Below are positions 13,176-26,741 of a stretch of DNA of 64,000 bases, one piece after another; position 1 is the stretch's first letter; every line of letters starts with the position of its first letter. A program made the position numbers and the translations under genes. Location of the stretch: contig CM072887.1 in the NCBI GenBank assembly GCA_037013685.1, positions 39,111,154 through 39,175,153 on the forward strand, given 5' to 3'. The stretch comes from Acridotheres tristis. Taxonomy: Eukaryota; Chordata; Aves; Passeriformes; Sturnidae. A model generated the notes under the pieces. It made no database searches. It was not told the DNA's origin and was given only the letters and a program-made list of their open reading frames with translations.

Positions 13176-16100
13176 TCTACAAATGATTTGGCAAGTAATC
13201 CAGCTAGCTAAATACGACCTTTTCCTAAAAGGTGGCCAGGGAGTACTGCTGAGGGGATCACAGTAAGTGTGAGGGAAGCTGTTCCTGTTTCTCTACAGTG
13301 CTTTGGCCGCATGGTCCTGACAGGGTGCTGGCCCCACGCCGTGCAAAAGCTTCATTCTCTACGTTTAAAATGGGGAGGCTCAAACAGGAAACTCTAGTCC
13401 AGTGAAGGGACTACTCAGATAAAGGAAACCCCACCAACTCATGGAGAGGGAGGAGACACTGAAGAGATGGCATACCTGATGCAGATGGGAAGCAAGGGCT
13501 CCAGTGGAAGAGAGAGAGGCTGGAAATGCAGGAGACTAGCAACAGCAGACACACAACACTAGCCAGAGCCAACTTCAAGGAAAGAAGTCTCTCCCCTTTT
13601 CCTTTAGAAATCTGAACTCAAAACACTTGCCTGCCTATATATAATGTGGGGTTGGGAAAACATGTTGAGGTCTACAGAGGAAGTTCACTACAGAATGATT
13701 TCTCTGCTAGAGAAATGTAGATGTAAAGGCAATGTGTGAAAAGGCCTGGTTTCGATGCAAGGTTGCTGCATGGGAGCCCTCTCCCTGGGCTTTGCCTGCT
13801 CCCTCCCTTCTTGCACAGCCCCTGCACACATGTTGCTTTCTGGACCTTTTTGAGGATTATCTCTTATCTGCCTCTCCACCAGCTTCTGCAGAGCCCATCC
13901 AGAGCAAGGCTGCCACCCCATTTGTTATTATCACTCACTGGAAAGAAGGGGTGTGGGTGACTTTCTATTTATATCCAGAGTTTGTCACTTTGAAAACATC
14001 TTTCTCACCTCTCATTAAAGTGTCCTTGGATGAGCACCAGTACTGCTGTGACATTTGGCCATCTCAGCCTGTCAGTCCTAAACTATTAGGATATCTTGGT
14101 GAGAGAAAAGGGTGATTGCAGCTGAGCTTTGCCTAGTTTGTGGTACTATGGTGTGAGTCACTGGAGGCAAAACTACTCTTGGTTTCAATATGAGTTTCTT
14201 TTGTCTGAAAAAGAAAAGATGCTGGTGAACAGCAAGAAAAGACTGAAGAAAATGAAGGTGATGTATAATGCACTCCAGGATGTAGTTATTCATGTGATAG
14301 AAACTTGAATAGTTTCTGTCCTCTGTAAGACTAATTTTCCAGTAAACTGGAAGAAAATTGATTGAAGTCCATCCAAATAAATCAGTGGATTTATTCAATA
14401 AATTCACAATGAATTAATGTGTTCTGATGTATGTGCACTGCAGTGTGCCTATGGGAGCCAGCATCCCAGTCTGTACTTCACTGGACACTCAGGTAACAAA
14501 ATCATCACCTTCACTTCAGAAAGTCTCAGGTGTAAGGTTCCTGTCTTGCAAACTGTCAGATGGCAACTTTCTAGTCAAGGCTAGGATGAGGGGCAGTGAG
14601 GCCTGCCAGAATTCCATCCTGAGCTCAGTACCTACATTGTGACAGTTAAATGATTCCACTGGCAGCCCATCCTGCTGCCTCTCACTTCTTCCAACCAAAA
14701 GAATAGAATAACTATTCAATAGAACAAAATTAAGGAGACACCTGAGTAGGAGGGAAGGACAGCAGGGAAAGGAAGCAGCAGAGCCCATGGCTGTGTATGA
14801 AGGCAAGACAAGAAATCAATTCTGCCACCTGGGCTATGGTCATTATAAAAAAACGTGCAGTTAATTTATTGTGTTAGAAATTTGACGTTTTACTCTGATC
14901 CAGTTAGCCATACAATATTGTACAGGTGCTTAAGACAGGTCAGAAGATTGCAGTAAAGAGGAGAACGAATGCTTCTCCTGGCATCCTGGACAAGTACTGG
15001 GTTTAGCAGAGAAGGCAAACTGCCACAGAAGAAATTCCAGCACCATTATTTACCTAAAGTCTTTCAGCAGCGCACGAAAATTGTTCCACTGTTCTTCAGC
15101 TTATGGTAATGTGGTCCCAATATTTATCACCACAGATAATTTATTCCATTCTGTATAAAAGATTTGCTTCTGATATTACACATTAAGCAAAAAAGTGTAA
15201 AATCAATCTTAAAAAAGAGATTTTTATCAGTATATTCTAAAGGATATAAAATACACTTAATAATACACTTTCAGATGAGGCATTTAAAGCATCATGTACA
15301 GGCATTTTGCATTACAAAACTCTAGCAAAGCGATGGAGGCGAGGAGGATGCATAGATAAATCTTCTTTAGATTCCCTTGCCAGGCAGCTGGACCAGCTTA
15401 GAACAGGACTTTCAAACTCAGCAATCATATCTACATCTTTCATTCCTGCAGAAGCCTGTCAGATTAAGGGATGTGATACAGATTCTTCTGTCATAATAGA
15501 AAAGGTTTATATGAGTTTTGCATTAAAGATATGATAAAGCTTTAAGAGGTTTGTACAGTTGTATGCTAATCCTTGGCAAATAGATCAATATCTAGGTAAA
15601 AGGCATAATGGTTTTGTAGAAGGATGGATCAAGAGGGATGTACTCGGATGAGAGGCAAGGCTACAAACAAGTTGCCAGATGATGCTTGTAGTACAAAATC
15701 AAATAAGGAAAGATTTCTTTTTGCAGACATGGTAAAATTGTTTCTGTTCATCAAGAACCATGTTAAACCTGGAACAGTCACATTTGATCATCTGACCTAT
15801 CTGAATTGTTTAGCACATCATGTTTCTGAGTAGCTTATTTCTCAGCGTTGCTTCATGGAAATTTATATTCCCCGGGAGGATACTCATATACACTTATGAA
15901 CATCATTAAAAAATTAAATAACATTTAATCATGTATGTCATGCAGAATTTATCAGTGATGGTGGATATTTCGCTGAGTAGGTTTTCCTCTCCTGTAAACC
16001 AGTACACAGAAGCAGAATAAAATACAATAAGATGAGAATTACTATCTGGTGTGGAGGGAGCATAGCAATCAAAAATTATGGTTCCTCGACTAAAAACAAT

Positions 16101-16535
16101 TGGATTTTGCAGACATACCCAGAATCTGCTATATACTTGTGTCCTTGAAAAATATATTGATGGGATTACTGACTAGTCACAGCTTGCAAATTAATAATAT
16201 TTCTGATCTATTCCATGGGGAAAAGGAAGGAGCAGGAAGAGGCCCTACAGGAAAGACATGGTGTGGATAAGGCACTTAATGAGTTATGTGATTGCACAGA
16301 GTAGCTTGATGAACACAAGGATGAGAAGAACAGGGCATAGTTTAATACTGGCCTTGACACAAGAGATTAATTTTGTAGGCACAGTAGATTATCTTTCTGT
16401 AGCCCTGGGCTATTCTCTCCCTTCCTCCTTCCCTCCAAGAAACCTTGCCTGGGCTGCCTGCAGCCACCGACCTGCATGTGAGAAATTGCCAAGGGAAACA
16501 CAGGTAGCAGAAGGCATGGAGCAGCCGACCAGACT

Positions 16536-16581
16536 GGGAGGAGGAGGAGGAGGAGAAGGAGGAGGAGGAGGAGGAGGAAGG
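16536..16581 (+). repeat. GGA/GAA purine microsatellite
   Basis: A 46-bp stretch contains only purines and is mostly GGA triplets with one GAA interruption. It is followed by a short run of GCA triplets. Long pure purine tracts with mirror symmetry can adopt triplex (H-DNA) structures and are often length-variable. It creates a spurious glycine-rich open frame on + and a proline/serine-rich frame on -. Confidence 0.9.
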
Positions 16582-17325
16582 CAGCAGCAGGATCTGGGAA
16601 TTGGACCTAGAGTAGGAGGGAAGGGAAGCTGTGGCCACCTCTGCCCCTGGCATAGGCAGGGCTGGTGTTCAGTGTCTGCCCTGCATTCCCACATCACCAC
16701 TGCTTGCTTGGCAGGTCCAAAGTCACGTCTCAAAATCTCCCCAGACTGTCATAGCCCTGCAAACACTGCAAGGGCGCTGAATGTAATGCAGGTAATGCAG
16801 CCATCTCCATCACTGTCAGGGCTGGGACAAGTCTGGAGCTCTGGCTTTCTCAAGTTCTCCCTGCGGAGTTGTATCAGCCAAAGGGGAGTGGACTGGGTGC
16901 TGCTCCTTTTGTTCTTGAGCAAACACTTCCAAGATCCCGTCAGATCCACATCGGCAAACACAATTACACATCCATCACCAGCAACTTAATTTGAGCAGAG
17001 CAGCACAGGTGTGTGAGAGACACCTGTAGCCTGAATAATATTTTTTCACTAGCTTCAGCAAAAACAATTCTCCCTTTTCCATGGGAGCAACTGAGTCAAG
17101 TACGAAAATACCTTCCCAACCATACAATCACTTTCAGGAGAGTAAAATACTTAGAGTTTAGGGTTCAGTAAGTCTGCTGTTATGTGACCATGCCCTCTTT
17201 TTCAGCATAAAAGTTTTGTTTACATGAGGAAACTAAAAAGGAATTTGGACTTTTTCCAAATTTTGCAGGTGTCAAATACATTTTGTCTCAGCAGACAGCT
17301 TCACACTGGCTCCAGAATCATTGTG

Positions 17326-17360
17326 TACACACACACGCGCTTACACACACACATACACTC
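17326..17360 (+). repeat. Imperfect CA dinucleotide repeat
   Basis: The tract is an alternating CA-rich stretch interrupted by CGCGCTT and a TAC unit. The alternating purine-pyrimidine run including CGCG is the type of sequence that can flip to Z-DNA. It is an ordinary microsatellite. Confidence 0.85.
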
Positions 17361-18400
17361 TTACACCTACTATGCACAAGGGAGGCCGTCTGTGTCTGTG
17401 CTGCCAAAGTGACATCCACTTCCTCAGCAAGTCCCACATGTGGCAGACACCTTTGATTTACCACCCTTCACTGTACAGCGCACATAATACAGGCTCAGTT
17501 TGTTCCAAACTCTTCAGTTATATTATATTTTTGTGGGGGATAAGTGCTAGAGGTCTGAGACACCCAACATACTCTGCACATGTCTTCTGCACACTCATTT
17601 CCATCCAGGATTCCCTATCTGGAGTTGTAGGGGCCATTGTGAGTAGACTGAGTAAATTACAGGCACAACTGGCACACTCTACAGCCTGTTCACCACACCC
17701 AGCCCACACCATGCACTGGGTAGCACAGGGGGCTCTGGGCAAAGACACAGCCTGTGCTGCCAGTTATCACCAAGAACATTCCTTTCCCGAGATCTGGGAA
17801 CTGCAGATGGTAACTGCTAATAAGCAAAGTGCTTACTTAATTTCCTCCACCCTTTTAAGTCAAAAAAGGAAAGGCAAAAGCAGAACAAGCAGTGGTAGGT
17901 GTATGATGATGGGGTTGGCTAATTGAGCTCTTTGGCAATTTCAGAGGTACGCAACTGCCTTGGTACAGCCTTGGTGGTGGCTGTAATCACACATTTGCAC
18001 AATGGCATGAGGCAGCAGCAAGCTACCCGGATCAGAACTCACTTACAGGTCCCATTCTGTCAGTGAGAAACCTGCTTGGTAATCCCTCATAACTCCAGGA
18101 TTTAAAATAATGTTTTCCAAAGTCATTCTTCTTTCCAGGGAGGCCTTCCTGACACCACCAGTATGTGTTACATGGAGGCTTTGCCTCTAAAAGTCCTTGT
18201 ATTGTTGTTGCATTCACAAACAAAAAAAAAGCCATGGGATGCACTGTGCCCAATGCTCAGTAGTGACTGGACTAAATGTCTGAGTTGGTTGCTGCCCCTG
18301 TGCAGCTGGACCCCTAAGACTCTGTAAGAACCCCAGCATGCTTCTTTCCCCACGGCATGAGTGGGGCTCCAAATCCAACAACTCACCAACTAAACTTATC

Positions 18401-18436
18401 CAAAAGAAAATCCAAATCCAAAGGAAAATCCAAATC
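18401..18436 (+). repeat. 18-bp tandem duplication, two copies
   Basis: Two adjacent 18-bp units (18401-18418 and 18419-18436) of the form CAAAAGAAAATCCAAATC differ only at one A/G position. This is probably a recent replication-slippage duplication. No function is suggested. Confidence 0.85.
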
Positions 18437-21400
18437 TCCTGATGTAAGAAAAATGTGCTTTATGTATTCCTTGTTTTAGCAACTCAGAAAGCTGCATGAA
18501 GTTCTGTTGAAGTTATGCCTCAGTCCTGCCCCGCTGGCTGCAAATTTCCATACTCAGCTTTAAATGAAGGACACATTATATCCCAGATTTTAAGGGGTGA
18601 GCAAAACCAAGATGCATATGATGAGGAAGTGCATGTTGCCATTTTAAATAGAAGGGCTAATGTGGGGAAAATTCTCAATTAAATTTACACTATAAACAAA
18701 GTTTGTACAGTCAGAGGATGCCAAATTCCGGGACTTGACAACAAAAGCCACTTACTGTAAGGCAAACCAGAATAGGCCCTGGTGAATCTCTGTTCAAAAT
18801 CTGAGCTCTTTGAGAGCAACCACTATTTGTATCATCTGCTAAAGAACTTGAATATCAACAACAATGAACAAACACCATGAAGTTTAAACATCCGGGTTAA
18901 CATCAAGATTTCTACTACTCTGAAGTCTTAATGTGTCACCATTCTCAAGCTCCTTGAGCAGCCTGAGAACTGCCATGGCCTTGTTGATCTTTAGCAATTG
19001 ACTCTGTTTTGGGAAAACAAACATTAATAACTGGGTTTCAGAACCACTTCTCCCCTAAGCATTCAATGTGACTTTGCCCTTCAAATAGGGTGGATAGGAC
19101 ATATGTTGCTTTGTTATTTCCAAACTAGAAGGTCTTCTAGGCGTGTCTCCTGTCTTTTGTAAATGGGAGTGTTACCTCATGCAGCTGAGCAGCTATCTAG
19201 ATTTAAATTTTTTTTCTGGTTGCTCATGCCCAAGGCACCTCAGCCTTAGTATAAGGCTTAGCCACAGAGAATTAACTCCTTTTTGTGCAATCTCCTGCAA
19301 TGCCTGCACTGGGTCTGAAGAGAGTGAGAAAAGAGAAAATGTAGGTTGAATATGTGGGGAATTGATAAAACTGAAACTGAGCAGAAGAAGACAAAGGAGA
19401 ATGTGCTCAGAAAAGGTCATGCTCACTTCTGAGTCTGTGAGGGACTGGGTTTTTTAGTCTGTTTCCCAGCCTTTGAAAGATAAATGGCTTTTCATCAGTG
19501 TGGGCAGGATCCCCCATGAGGAGAGCCTATCCTGGCTGCCCTCTGGGGATGCTGCTGCTCTCCTGGCTGGGACAGGACAGACCACATCCCAGCAGGTCCT
19601 GTAGCTCCCAGCCTATTGTCATCCATCTGGATGCTGAGATACTCGCTCAGCAAGTTTGGCAGCTCATACAGCTTCTCATAAGATACTAGATAATTGCTCC
19701 TGGATTGTTGTGTGATGAGTAGGTAAGATAACACCACTATTAAACACTGTTTCATCACCACCCCCAAACCAGTATACCAGATACTTCCTCTAAAAGTACT
19801 GTTTCATCCCAAATCTAATAAACATATCTATCCTAAACTCCATCTGCTGTTATAGTGTTTAATTAATAGGAAAAATGGCCAGTGTTAGATTTGACAGCTC
19901 AGGTGTTAATTATCATGTACTAGGATCTGTTAATTACGTGGAAGAAATAAAAAAAAAAGAGGTAAACAGTTTGTGTTTTCAGTCTGGGCAGATATAGTAA
20001 CGATTTTTCCAAGCTTTCAAGCCAACTTCCTTAATGTTTTCACCATAATGCATTAAGGCTCCCACTCAGCAAGAACATGCATAATCCCAGTGTGACAATG
20101 GGTAGAAACTGTGGATGAATACCTTACTGAAAGAAGATCTGATAGACCCAGGAGCAGTAAAGCTCTGTAGACCTGTTTTTGGCAAGGGGAAGCAGTGGCT
20201 GTTCCCTCCTCACAGCTGCTTTAGACTGCAGGTGAAATCCCACCTGCCAAGGACAATGGGCAGCATTAGGGTGCATTGTTTGGCCTGGAAGGTTTGTTTC
20301 CCCTCTGAACTTCCAGTTCATCCCTGTCATCATCCCCATAGTACTGAGGATAACAGAAGCTGGAAATTGCCATTTAAAAAACCCTTCCTTTTGCTACAGT
20401 CCCCAGCCTTCTGTGGCAGTTGGAAGGCCAAACCAAATTCTGCCTCAGAGGAAACGAGGGATACACAGTGAGGTCACATCAGTGGCACTTAAGGAACCAG
20501 CCAGCATCTCCCAGCCACTTGCCCTAGCCCTGGGCCAGCAGTTCCACTCTTTCCCTTGCTCTGCCACTGTGCAGCATCCAGGGCAGGCCTTACTAGGGGT
20601 GATCATGAGGCTGCAGACCTCCCATGCCACAGATAAGTCTCATACAGGATGAGGGTTGCGTTAGGCAATGCCAAAAGTGTTGTGCAGCTGCTTGGTACCC
20701 ACCTTGCCACAGCGAGTGCACCCGTGTGCAGTATCCGGGCACAAAGCATTTTGCAGGATACTCTGCCATTATCTGTTTCCTCCCAAAGTGCTGGTAAGGT
20801 GATGGAGGAATTATTATGAGTTTAGATACAATGCATTGGCCACCAAGATCATCATCTTTGATTAGATCATACCCTCTGCCAAAACTTATAGCACAGCTAG
20901 CCAAAAGACTGGAAAGCTATAGTTTCATTTGTGGAAAACCTACAGAAGTTTCTGGTCCATCTTCGAGCTTTGCCAGTAGTGTGGAAAGTCTGCAAACTGC
21001 TGCAGCTCTGTTAGCTGATGCTCTGTGGCATTTTGCTGGTGAGAAAGTGCTTGTGTTGATATGGTTTGTTTCATTTTAGGACTTGCAAGAGAGCTTTTTT
21101 CTGCATGTCCCTAGACTAGACTGTACAAAAAAGCCAGTATCTACCTTTCAAGGACAAAAGCGATTCTGTGAGACATTTAAATCTGCTGGATTATTATCAC
21201 TTATAATTAATTCCCTACATGCTGCGACATTCCCTGCTGGCAACCTCTTCTTCATCTTTAAAAATACTGAAGAGTTGTAGGCAGCAGGAAAGCTTGCCAA
21301 GACATCTGTATCAAGGCTGTTAGTATAGACAAGAAATATGTGTACCACACAGGTGGTCTGTTTAAAGCAGACCCATTCTATTCACACTATATCATCTCCA

Positions 21401-22424
21401 GGGGTATGGCTATGGCAGTAGTATGGTATTCTGTTTTCAGCACAAGCTTTAACTCTTTATTTTTTGTACAATAATATATATATTTTGAACCCTAATGCAT
21501 TTTTCACTGTGAGTTGGTTAAAAAAATTAACTACCAGAGAAAAGGTGCTTTGAATTCGATCCTGTAAGTAATTTTCTTTTTTAATGGTTTGCTCAGCTTC
21601 TCTTTGTACACATCTAAAGACTCTGAGTCTGGACCAGTTTGTTGCTTCCTGTGTCCTTACACCCAGCACATCAGTTATACTGAGCATTTTGTACCAGCTG
21701 AGCTTAACAGCAAACATATGCACCATGCTGAACCAGCTGAATTCAAATGTTATGATAAACAAGCTGTCACAGGAATGACACTACTTGCCAAATATCCCAC
21801 TAGCCTGGGTGCTGGGCTGCAAAAGAGGAGAGCAGAATCTGATAGCTGTTTAAATTCCTACGCTGTTCTTCACTCCCATTGCTGACTTACACCACCCTTA
21901 CACTTGACCCATAGAACATCCTGAGAAGAATCACACTCTCTACTTTAGCAGTGGTCTTGGTGGTAGTAAGGCCAATTGCTTCCCTAGAGGCACAGAAGCT
22001 GCCAGCCCCATGTGCTAACTTGCAGATATGCACAAGCATTTAATGGGCTCACTGATATGGCTTTGCAGGAGAAAACAGACTTGCAGAATTTAAGGTTGAG
22101 CTGTGATTTTTATTATCCGGTGGAAAGGAGTGCACAGCTTATAAAATGCTGGAAGGTGGAGGAGGACCTTGCCTTTCACTATTTATTCACATCCTTTCAC
22201 CAGTTTGGATGAGCAGAATATGATCTGTCTCACACTTAGCTGCCATTAGCTATTTGCTATGTTGTCTAAGACAGAAATTAAGTTAAACTAATATTGGCTA
22301 CCTTTTTCTTTTAATTTAAATGGCAGCCCACCTCCCTCTGAAGGCAGTGGTCATGTTGTACCTCCACACTGATTCTGTTACTACCGGGATTATCCTGGAC
22401 CTGCTGAGATATACTTATATATTT

Positions 22425-22620
22425 CTAATGGCATATGCATGAAACTTGTCCCCTTTTAATTAGACTTATGCAGAAAAGCACACTTTATAGTGGCAGAGGG
22501 AATTCTCCAATGCATTTAATGTCAAGGCAGGTCAGTCAAACTAATATTAGCTCTAATTGCCAATCTAATCGTTCTTATATTCCTTACCTGCATCCCCTTT
22601 TTTGCCTGAGGCAATAAAAA
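22425..22620. promoter_or_regulatory. Candidate regulatory element rich in TAATTA/TAATTG cores
   Basis: CATATGCAT (22432-22440), TAATTA (22457-22462), a CTAATATTAG segment and TAATTG (22554-22559), followed by TAATCG, make a dense group of homeodomain-type cores in non-repetitive DNA. Together with the next stretch (22690-22860) it forms a pair of enhancer-like segments. The assignment is inference from texture only. Confidence 0.27.
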
Positions 22621-22689
22621 TAATAAAAAATATTTTCTATCTCATCACATCTGTTCATTGAGTAACATAAAGGGAAACATTCAGCATCA

Positions 22690-22860
22690 GCAGCAGTTTG
22701 TGGGCTTGGAGTGGGCTCGACCCAGGTATCACTCACCGAGCCTGTGATTCAACATTCATTAATAACAGCTCTGTATCACCAGATCATCTGGCCGTACAAG
22801 TCTAATGCAGATCAGCCCTCTGCTGCATTTCTATCAGCTTAGTAATTGTGTACTTTAGGG
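22690..22860. promoter_or_regulatory. Second enhancer-like segment of the 22-kb pair
   Basis: The segment has retained CpGs in GCTCGACC, CACCGAG and GGCCGTAC and an ATTCATTAATAAC homeodomain-like core (ATTAAT at 22758-22763). It is non-repetitive and has no long open frame on either strand. Neighbouring flanks are ordinary unique sequence. It may be part of one larger conserved block with 22425-22620; this needs alignment to other amniotes. Confidence 0.22.
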
Positions 22861-24340
22861 AGTCTGTGCCAGCTTGCACCATCATCATGACCTGGCAGCC
22901 TGGTGTTGTGTTCATTCTCTTTTTCCAGTGTCTTCATGTGACTGAAGAATGTTGTCCTGGTTGCACTGAGAGGATGCTTAGTGGTGGCACCCCAAGCAAA
23001 CAGCCTTCCATTTCCAAGGACAGGTCATATGTGTTTCCAATGTAGTTCTGCAAAAGGTGTTCAGGGGAAGGTGAGCATTATTGTCAGAAAAATAACTCCA
23101 AATCACAGTAAACAGTGAATTAATCCACACCTAACTGCATCCTTACATTTGGTAGAACTGATTGACTTAGATCCTGTTGTTTAAGCTAAATGTCCCTATT
23201 CCTTGCCTGTTACAGCCTAAGTATCACACTACCACTCTGCTTTGGTGCACAAATGGGACTACTAGTAAGATAATTTGGAGCCCAGAACAGGGTCTGTTCA
23301 CATTCTTTGCAAGGGATGAGTACAAATGGACAGTGTGCCTGGGCTTGTCTATATGGGTGCCTCCAGGGCTGGGACCCTTTGGAGGATTCTTCCTACCCCC
23401 TGTCAGGATCATGTGGATCACCTTACACAGCAATTGAGTTTGGTCTGCTGGACTGGTAAGCTGCACGACCCCTTGGTTTCCCTAACCCTTGGCTGGCCAA
23501 AGCATGCAAAACAAGCATGTTTTGTGTGTTCCTGTTACAGAGAGCAGTGAGGTAAATGGAGAAACAGTGTATATGTACTGTCAGTCATCATCCATGCTCT
23601 TGCCTCCCCTTCCTGTTCAGAAGAGGTCAACTGCCTCTAAACAAACCAGGTAAGAGTTGCTCCCACAAAGCATTGTTGTCATATTCAAGGGCTGTGCTTA
23701 GGTCTCAGCTTGTAATGCAGTCCAACTCCTTTGCCCCAAGAGGAGCAAAATGCTTGGTACCACACATCATTGTTGTTGGCTTTTTGTAGGGTCTTCTGAG
23801 AGAATTAAACCAAAAGTGTTTATTCATGATGCTGAAATAATTGTGTGGGATAGTATGGCAGACTGCTATTCCATAAGTTTCAAGTGACAGTCAATTGCAT
23901 GGACTTCTGCTGCTATGTCCATGCCAGTACCTGTACTTGCGTTCAGCTAGGATGCAGTTCAGATGTGTGGAAGCTGGGTTCTGCCTCTGCAGGTGTAGAC
24001 AGAGCAGTGGAGCCACACTGCTCATGCTGTGTGTGAGAGAGTCCAGGCACTAACATGGTTGGAAACTGAGGAGTGTTGGCAGCAGGCAAGGAGCAGTATG
24101 ATCACAGTTCATGCCTCTGGAGTGTGCAAATAGGAGAGAAAGTCCCTGAGTCCAAACCTGCTTGCAGAGCAGAGCAGCAATAGCCAGAGACTACAACACT
24201 GGTGTGTGGACGGCAGGAAAAGGCTATGAGAGGTCCAATCAAAGACCTACAGACAAAAAGCTTGCAGATCTGCTGAGAAAATATTATCAAACATAAGCAC
24301 TCCAATCAGTACAGTCTCTTTTAGGCTGATAAACAGATTA

Positions 24341-24382
24341 ATAGAATATTTTAATTTATAGAATAGAATATTTTAATTTATA
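24341..24382 (+). repeat. 22-bp tandem duplication of an AT-rich unit
   Basis: A 20-bp AT-rich string beginning ATAGAATATTTT occurs at 24341-24360 and again, identically, at 24363-24382, giving a 22-bp period. The perfect identity points to a recent local duplication. Confidence 0.85.
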
Positions 24383-25131
24383 CATATTTCTGACACTGTG
24401 CCAGGTACCCAAAATTTCATTTATGGGCTGACAGAAGCATGGCCTGGGGGCAATCCAAAGCAACTGATTTGGAGCCATTGCATATAAGTCATCTTCTGTT
24501 TAAGAAGCAGAGATCAGACACTCCAAAAAAATCTGAAACATAAGCAAAATGCAGTGAGATAAATGTTAACTGTGAAATACATAATTAGTCTAAATGCTAC
24601 AAGCCGGAAATTTAATATTAATGTAGAAGTTTACAAAAGGCTAGGAGATAAAAAGTTGCTACAGCTGATTAGTAGGAAGAACCAAGTGTCTCCTCATCAT
24701 TCTTTTTATTTTGGGTGTTTTTCAGAAATAACTCATCAGATCATGTATTTAAATGTCAAAAGAAGGTTTCACATCATTCCTCTCACATCATAAAAAGGAA
24801 GAAAATGGACAAGGAAGGGAGGTGCTGATAGGATTTGTAAGTTTGTCCCTGAGCTGCCATGGAACAGTTTCACCATTGTGCTGATTCCTGAAGGCTGAAT
24901 CACTGGTAAGTAAAGGGCCCTTGCCAAGAACTGCAAATGTTCCAACCACTGCAAGAACAAAAGTGTGCAACAGAGGCTCGTGTCCAACTCCTTGGATAAT
25001 GCCATACCTTGACTGGGAGGAAGGAGGCTTAAGAAGTGATTTTTCTTCCACCGACTTTCCACTGAGAATTAAATACAGATGCATTTTCTCTTTCTCATGG
25101 AAGACCAGAAGTCACTGGAAGGTGGGAAATT

Positions 25132-25166
25132 AAAAAAAAAAAAAAAAAAAAGAAACCAAAAAAAAA
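25132..25166 (+). repeat. Poly-A tract (20 A, then interrupted)
   Basis: Twenty consecutive A (25132-25151) are followed by GAAACC and a second A-rich run. It could be a simple repeat or the decayed tail of a retroposed sequence, but no recognisable body or target-site duplication is seen upstream. Confidence 0.8.
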
Positions 25167-26708
25167 CCTGTATGCAAGCCCCTAGGCACCTGGACTTCTT
25201 GTTCAAGGCATTGGACTGGGCTATGGTGACCCCTGGTCTGATCCAGAGTCACTGCCTTACTCTTCCTGAAGCAAGGAAAACGAATTAGTTTCAATTTGAG
25301 GCATTTTCCATTCTCTTTTTCCTACTAAGGAGTCCTAGTGTCATTTATTGTCTCTGAAACAATCTTCAGCCTTGCATATGGCTGAAAACTGGCAGAAAAT
25401 AGGAACATTTGGGCTATCTGGAAAGGTGGGGTTTTCCAACTTAGTCTAGAATAAATCAGTCTTTGTGGGATTTCACAAGGACATTCACCCATACATTTCT
25501 GGATATTCTTTGCTAGTTTACTCATCATCAAATATTTAGGTTATCTTTACTTTTCTATGAACCCTCAATTGATCATAGCCCTTCCAATAGACTCCACTAA
25601 TGGCACACTTTGACAAAAGATGGAGCGAGGCTGCTGCTGGAAGACTGCTCATTTCACAGCTGCAGAAAGTTTAGGAGCAGAAAATCAACTGGCATATCTG
25701 GCAGGGATTTATCAGGAACTTATGTAGCATTAACTAAAATATATGGACAAGAAGCATGCCCTTAGAAAAATCCTAAAATATACCCTAACCAATCAAAATC
25801 CCGAAACCACCAAGCAAACTTCACAGTCTGGTATCAAATAACAAAACCAAACCATCCTCCAGAAAACCCAATGTTCAGAAAACTAAGTGATTATTCTGTT
25901 CAGGGGACAAAGACATTTAACTGACAAAAGCAGAAAACTTTCAAGAAATACTTCAAAAGTTGCCTTAGTGGCCAGCTCAACTGCACTATGATGTCCCCTA
26001 GAAAGTCTATTATGTTTCCATTCAAAGCCTGGCTTTGAAGTCACTTTTAAAAATGTAAATAAATAAATTTTAAACGTATTATTTATACATTTTGTGTGTT
26101 TCTATGTATAAGCATGCATTTTAAAAAAGTTCATATTTCAGCATCCTTTTTTCTGCCTACAAAATGTCATTTTGTCACTGACAAATTTTGCAGCATGGCT
26201 CTGCAAAACGCCTGCCTGTTCAGAGAGGACAGGAGCTGAGAGAATTGAAAAATGCAGAATGTCCTCAGGGGCTCACTCCTGGTCATAATTCATGCAGTTT
26301 GCTGCAAGTAGAGATGTGAGTAACATCTCCCATCTTGGCTCCACCCCAAAGAGTAATGACTTTCACTTTTCATTCTCTTTTGACCTAGGTTTCAGACACT
26401 AGGGAAACTGAGAGGAAGGTTTTATTTAACTGGTTCCCAGTTCGTGTAATGATTTTGGAAAATAGCCTCCTCACCAAAAAAAGAAGTTTGGAAGTTTTTT
26501 GGGTTTTTTTTCCTAAACTGAATAGTCCAAACTTCAGTACAACACTAAGTCTGAGTCACTTCATGTCCTTTCTTAGAGAATATATTTTTCATCTTCATTT
26601 AACAACTTTAAAAGTTCATAAAAATTCTGAGGGAGAGTAGATCACATTGACACTGTCACTGTGTGTTTACTCTTGTGTATAAATATACATGCACATATCT
26701 GTCTTCTA

Positions 26709-26741
26709 TGTGTGTGTACATATATATATATATATATATAG
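26709..26741 (+). repeat. Compound TG/TA microsatellite
   Basis: A short TG run passes through ACA into ten perfect TA units (26721-26740). Perfect TA runs are prone to cruciform extrusion and length polymorphism. Confidence 0.9.

Larger units (their letters stand above)
13176..22424. other. Intergenic DNA, block 2
   Basis: No coding exon is supported. The longest open frames (243 codons from 16258 and 201 codons from 17321) run through a GGA repeat and a CA-rich repeat, and read as low-complexity or random protein. Simple repeats at 16536, 17326 and 18401 are listed separately. The rest is plain unique sequence. Confidence 0.6.

Noticed and set aside
16258..16989. 243-codon + strand open frame
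   Set aside because: It runs through the GGA repeat (poly-glycine), has no family resemblance, and the - strand frames over the same repeat are equally open.
17321..17926. 201-codon + strand open frame
   Set aside because: It starts in the CA repeat and reads as random sequence. No domain, signal or splice context supports it.
25132..25166. Poly-A tract as the tail of a processed pseudogene
   Set aside because: No recognisable coding body upstream and no flanking direct repeats. Processed pseudogenes are also rare in birds.
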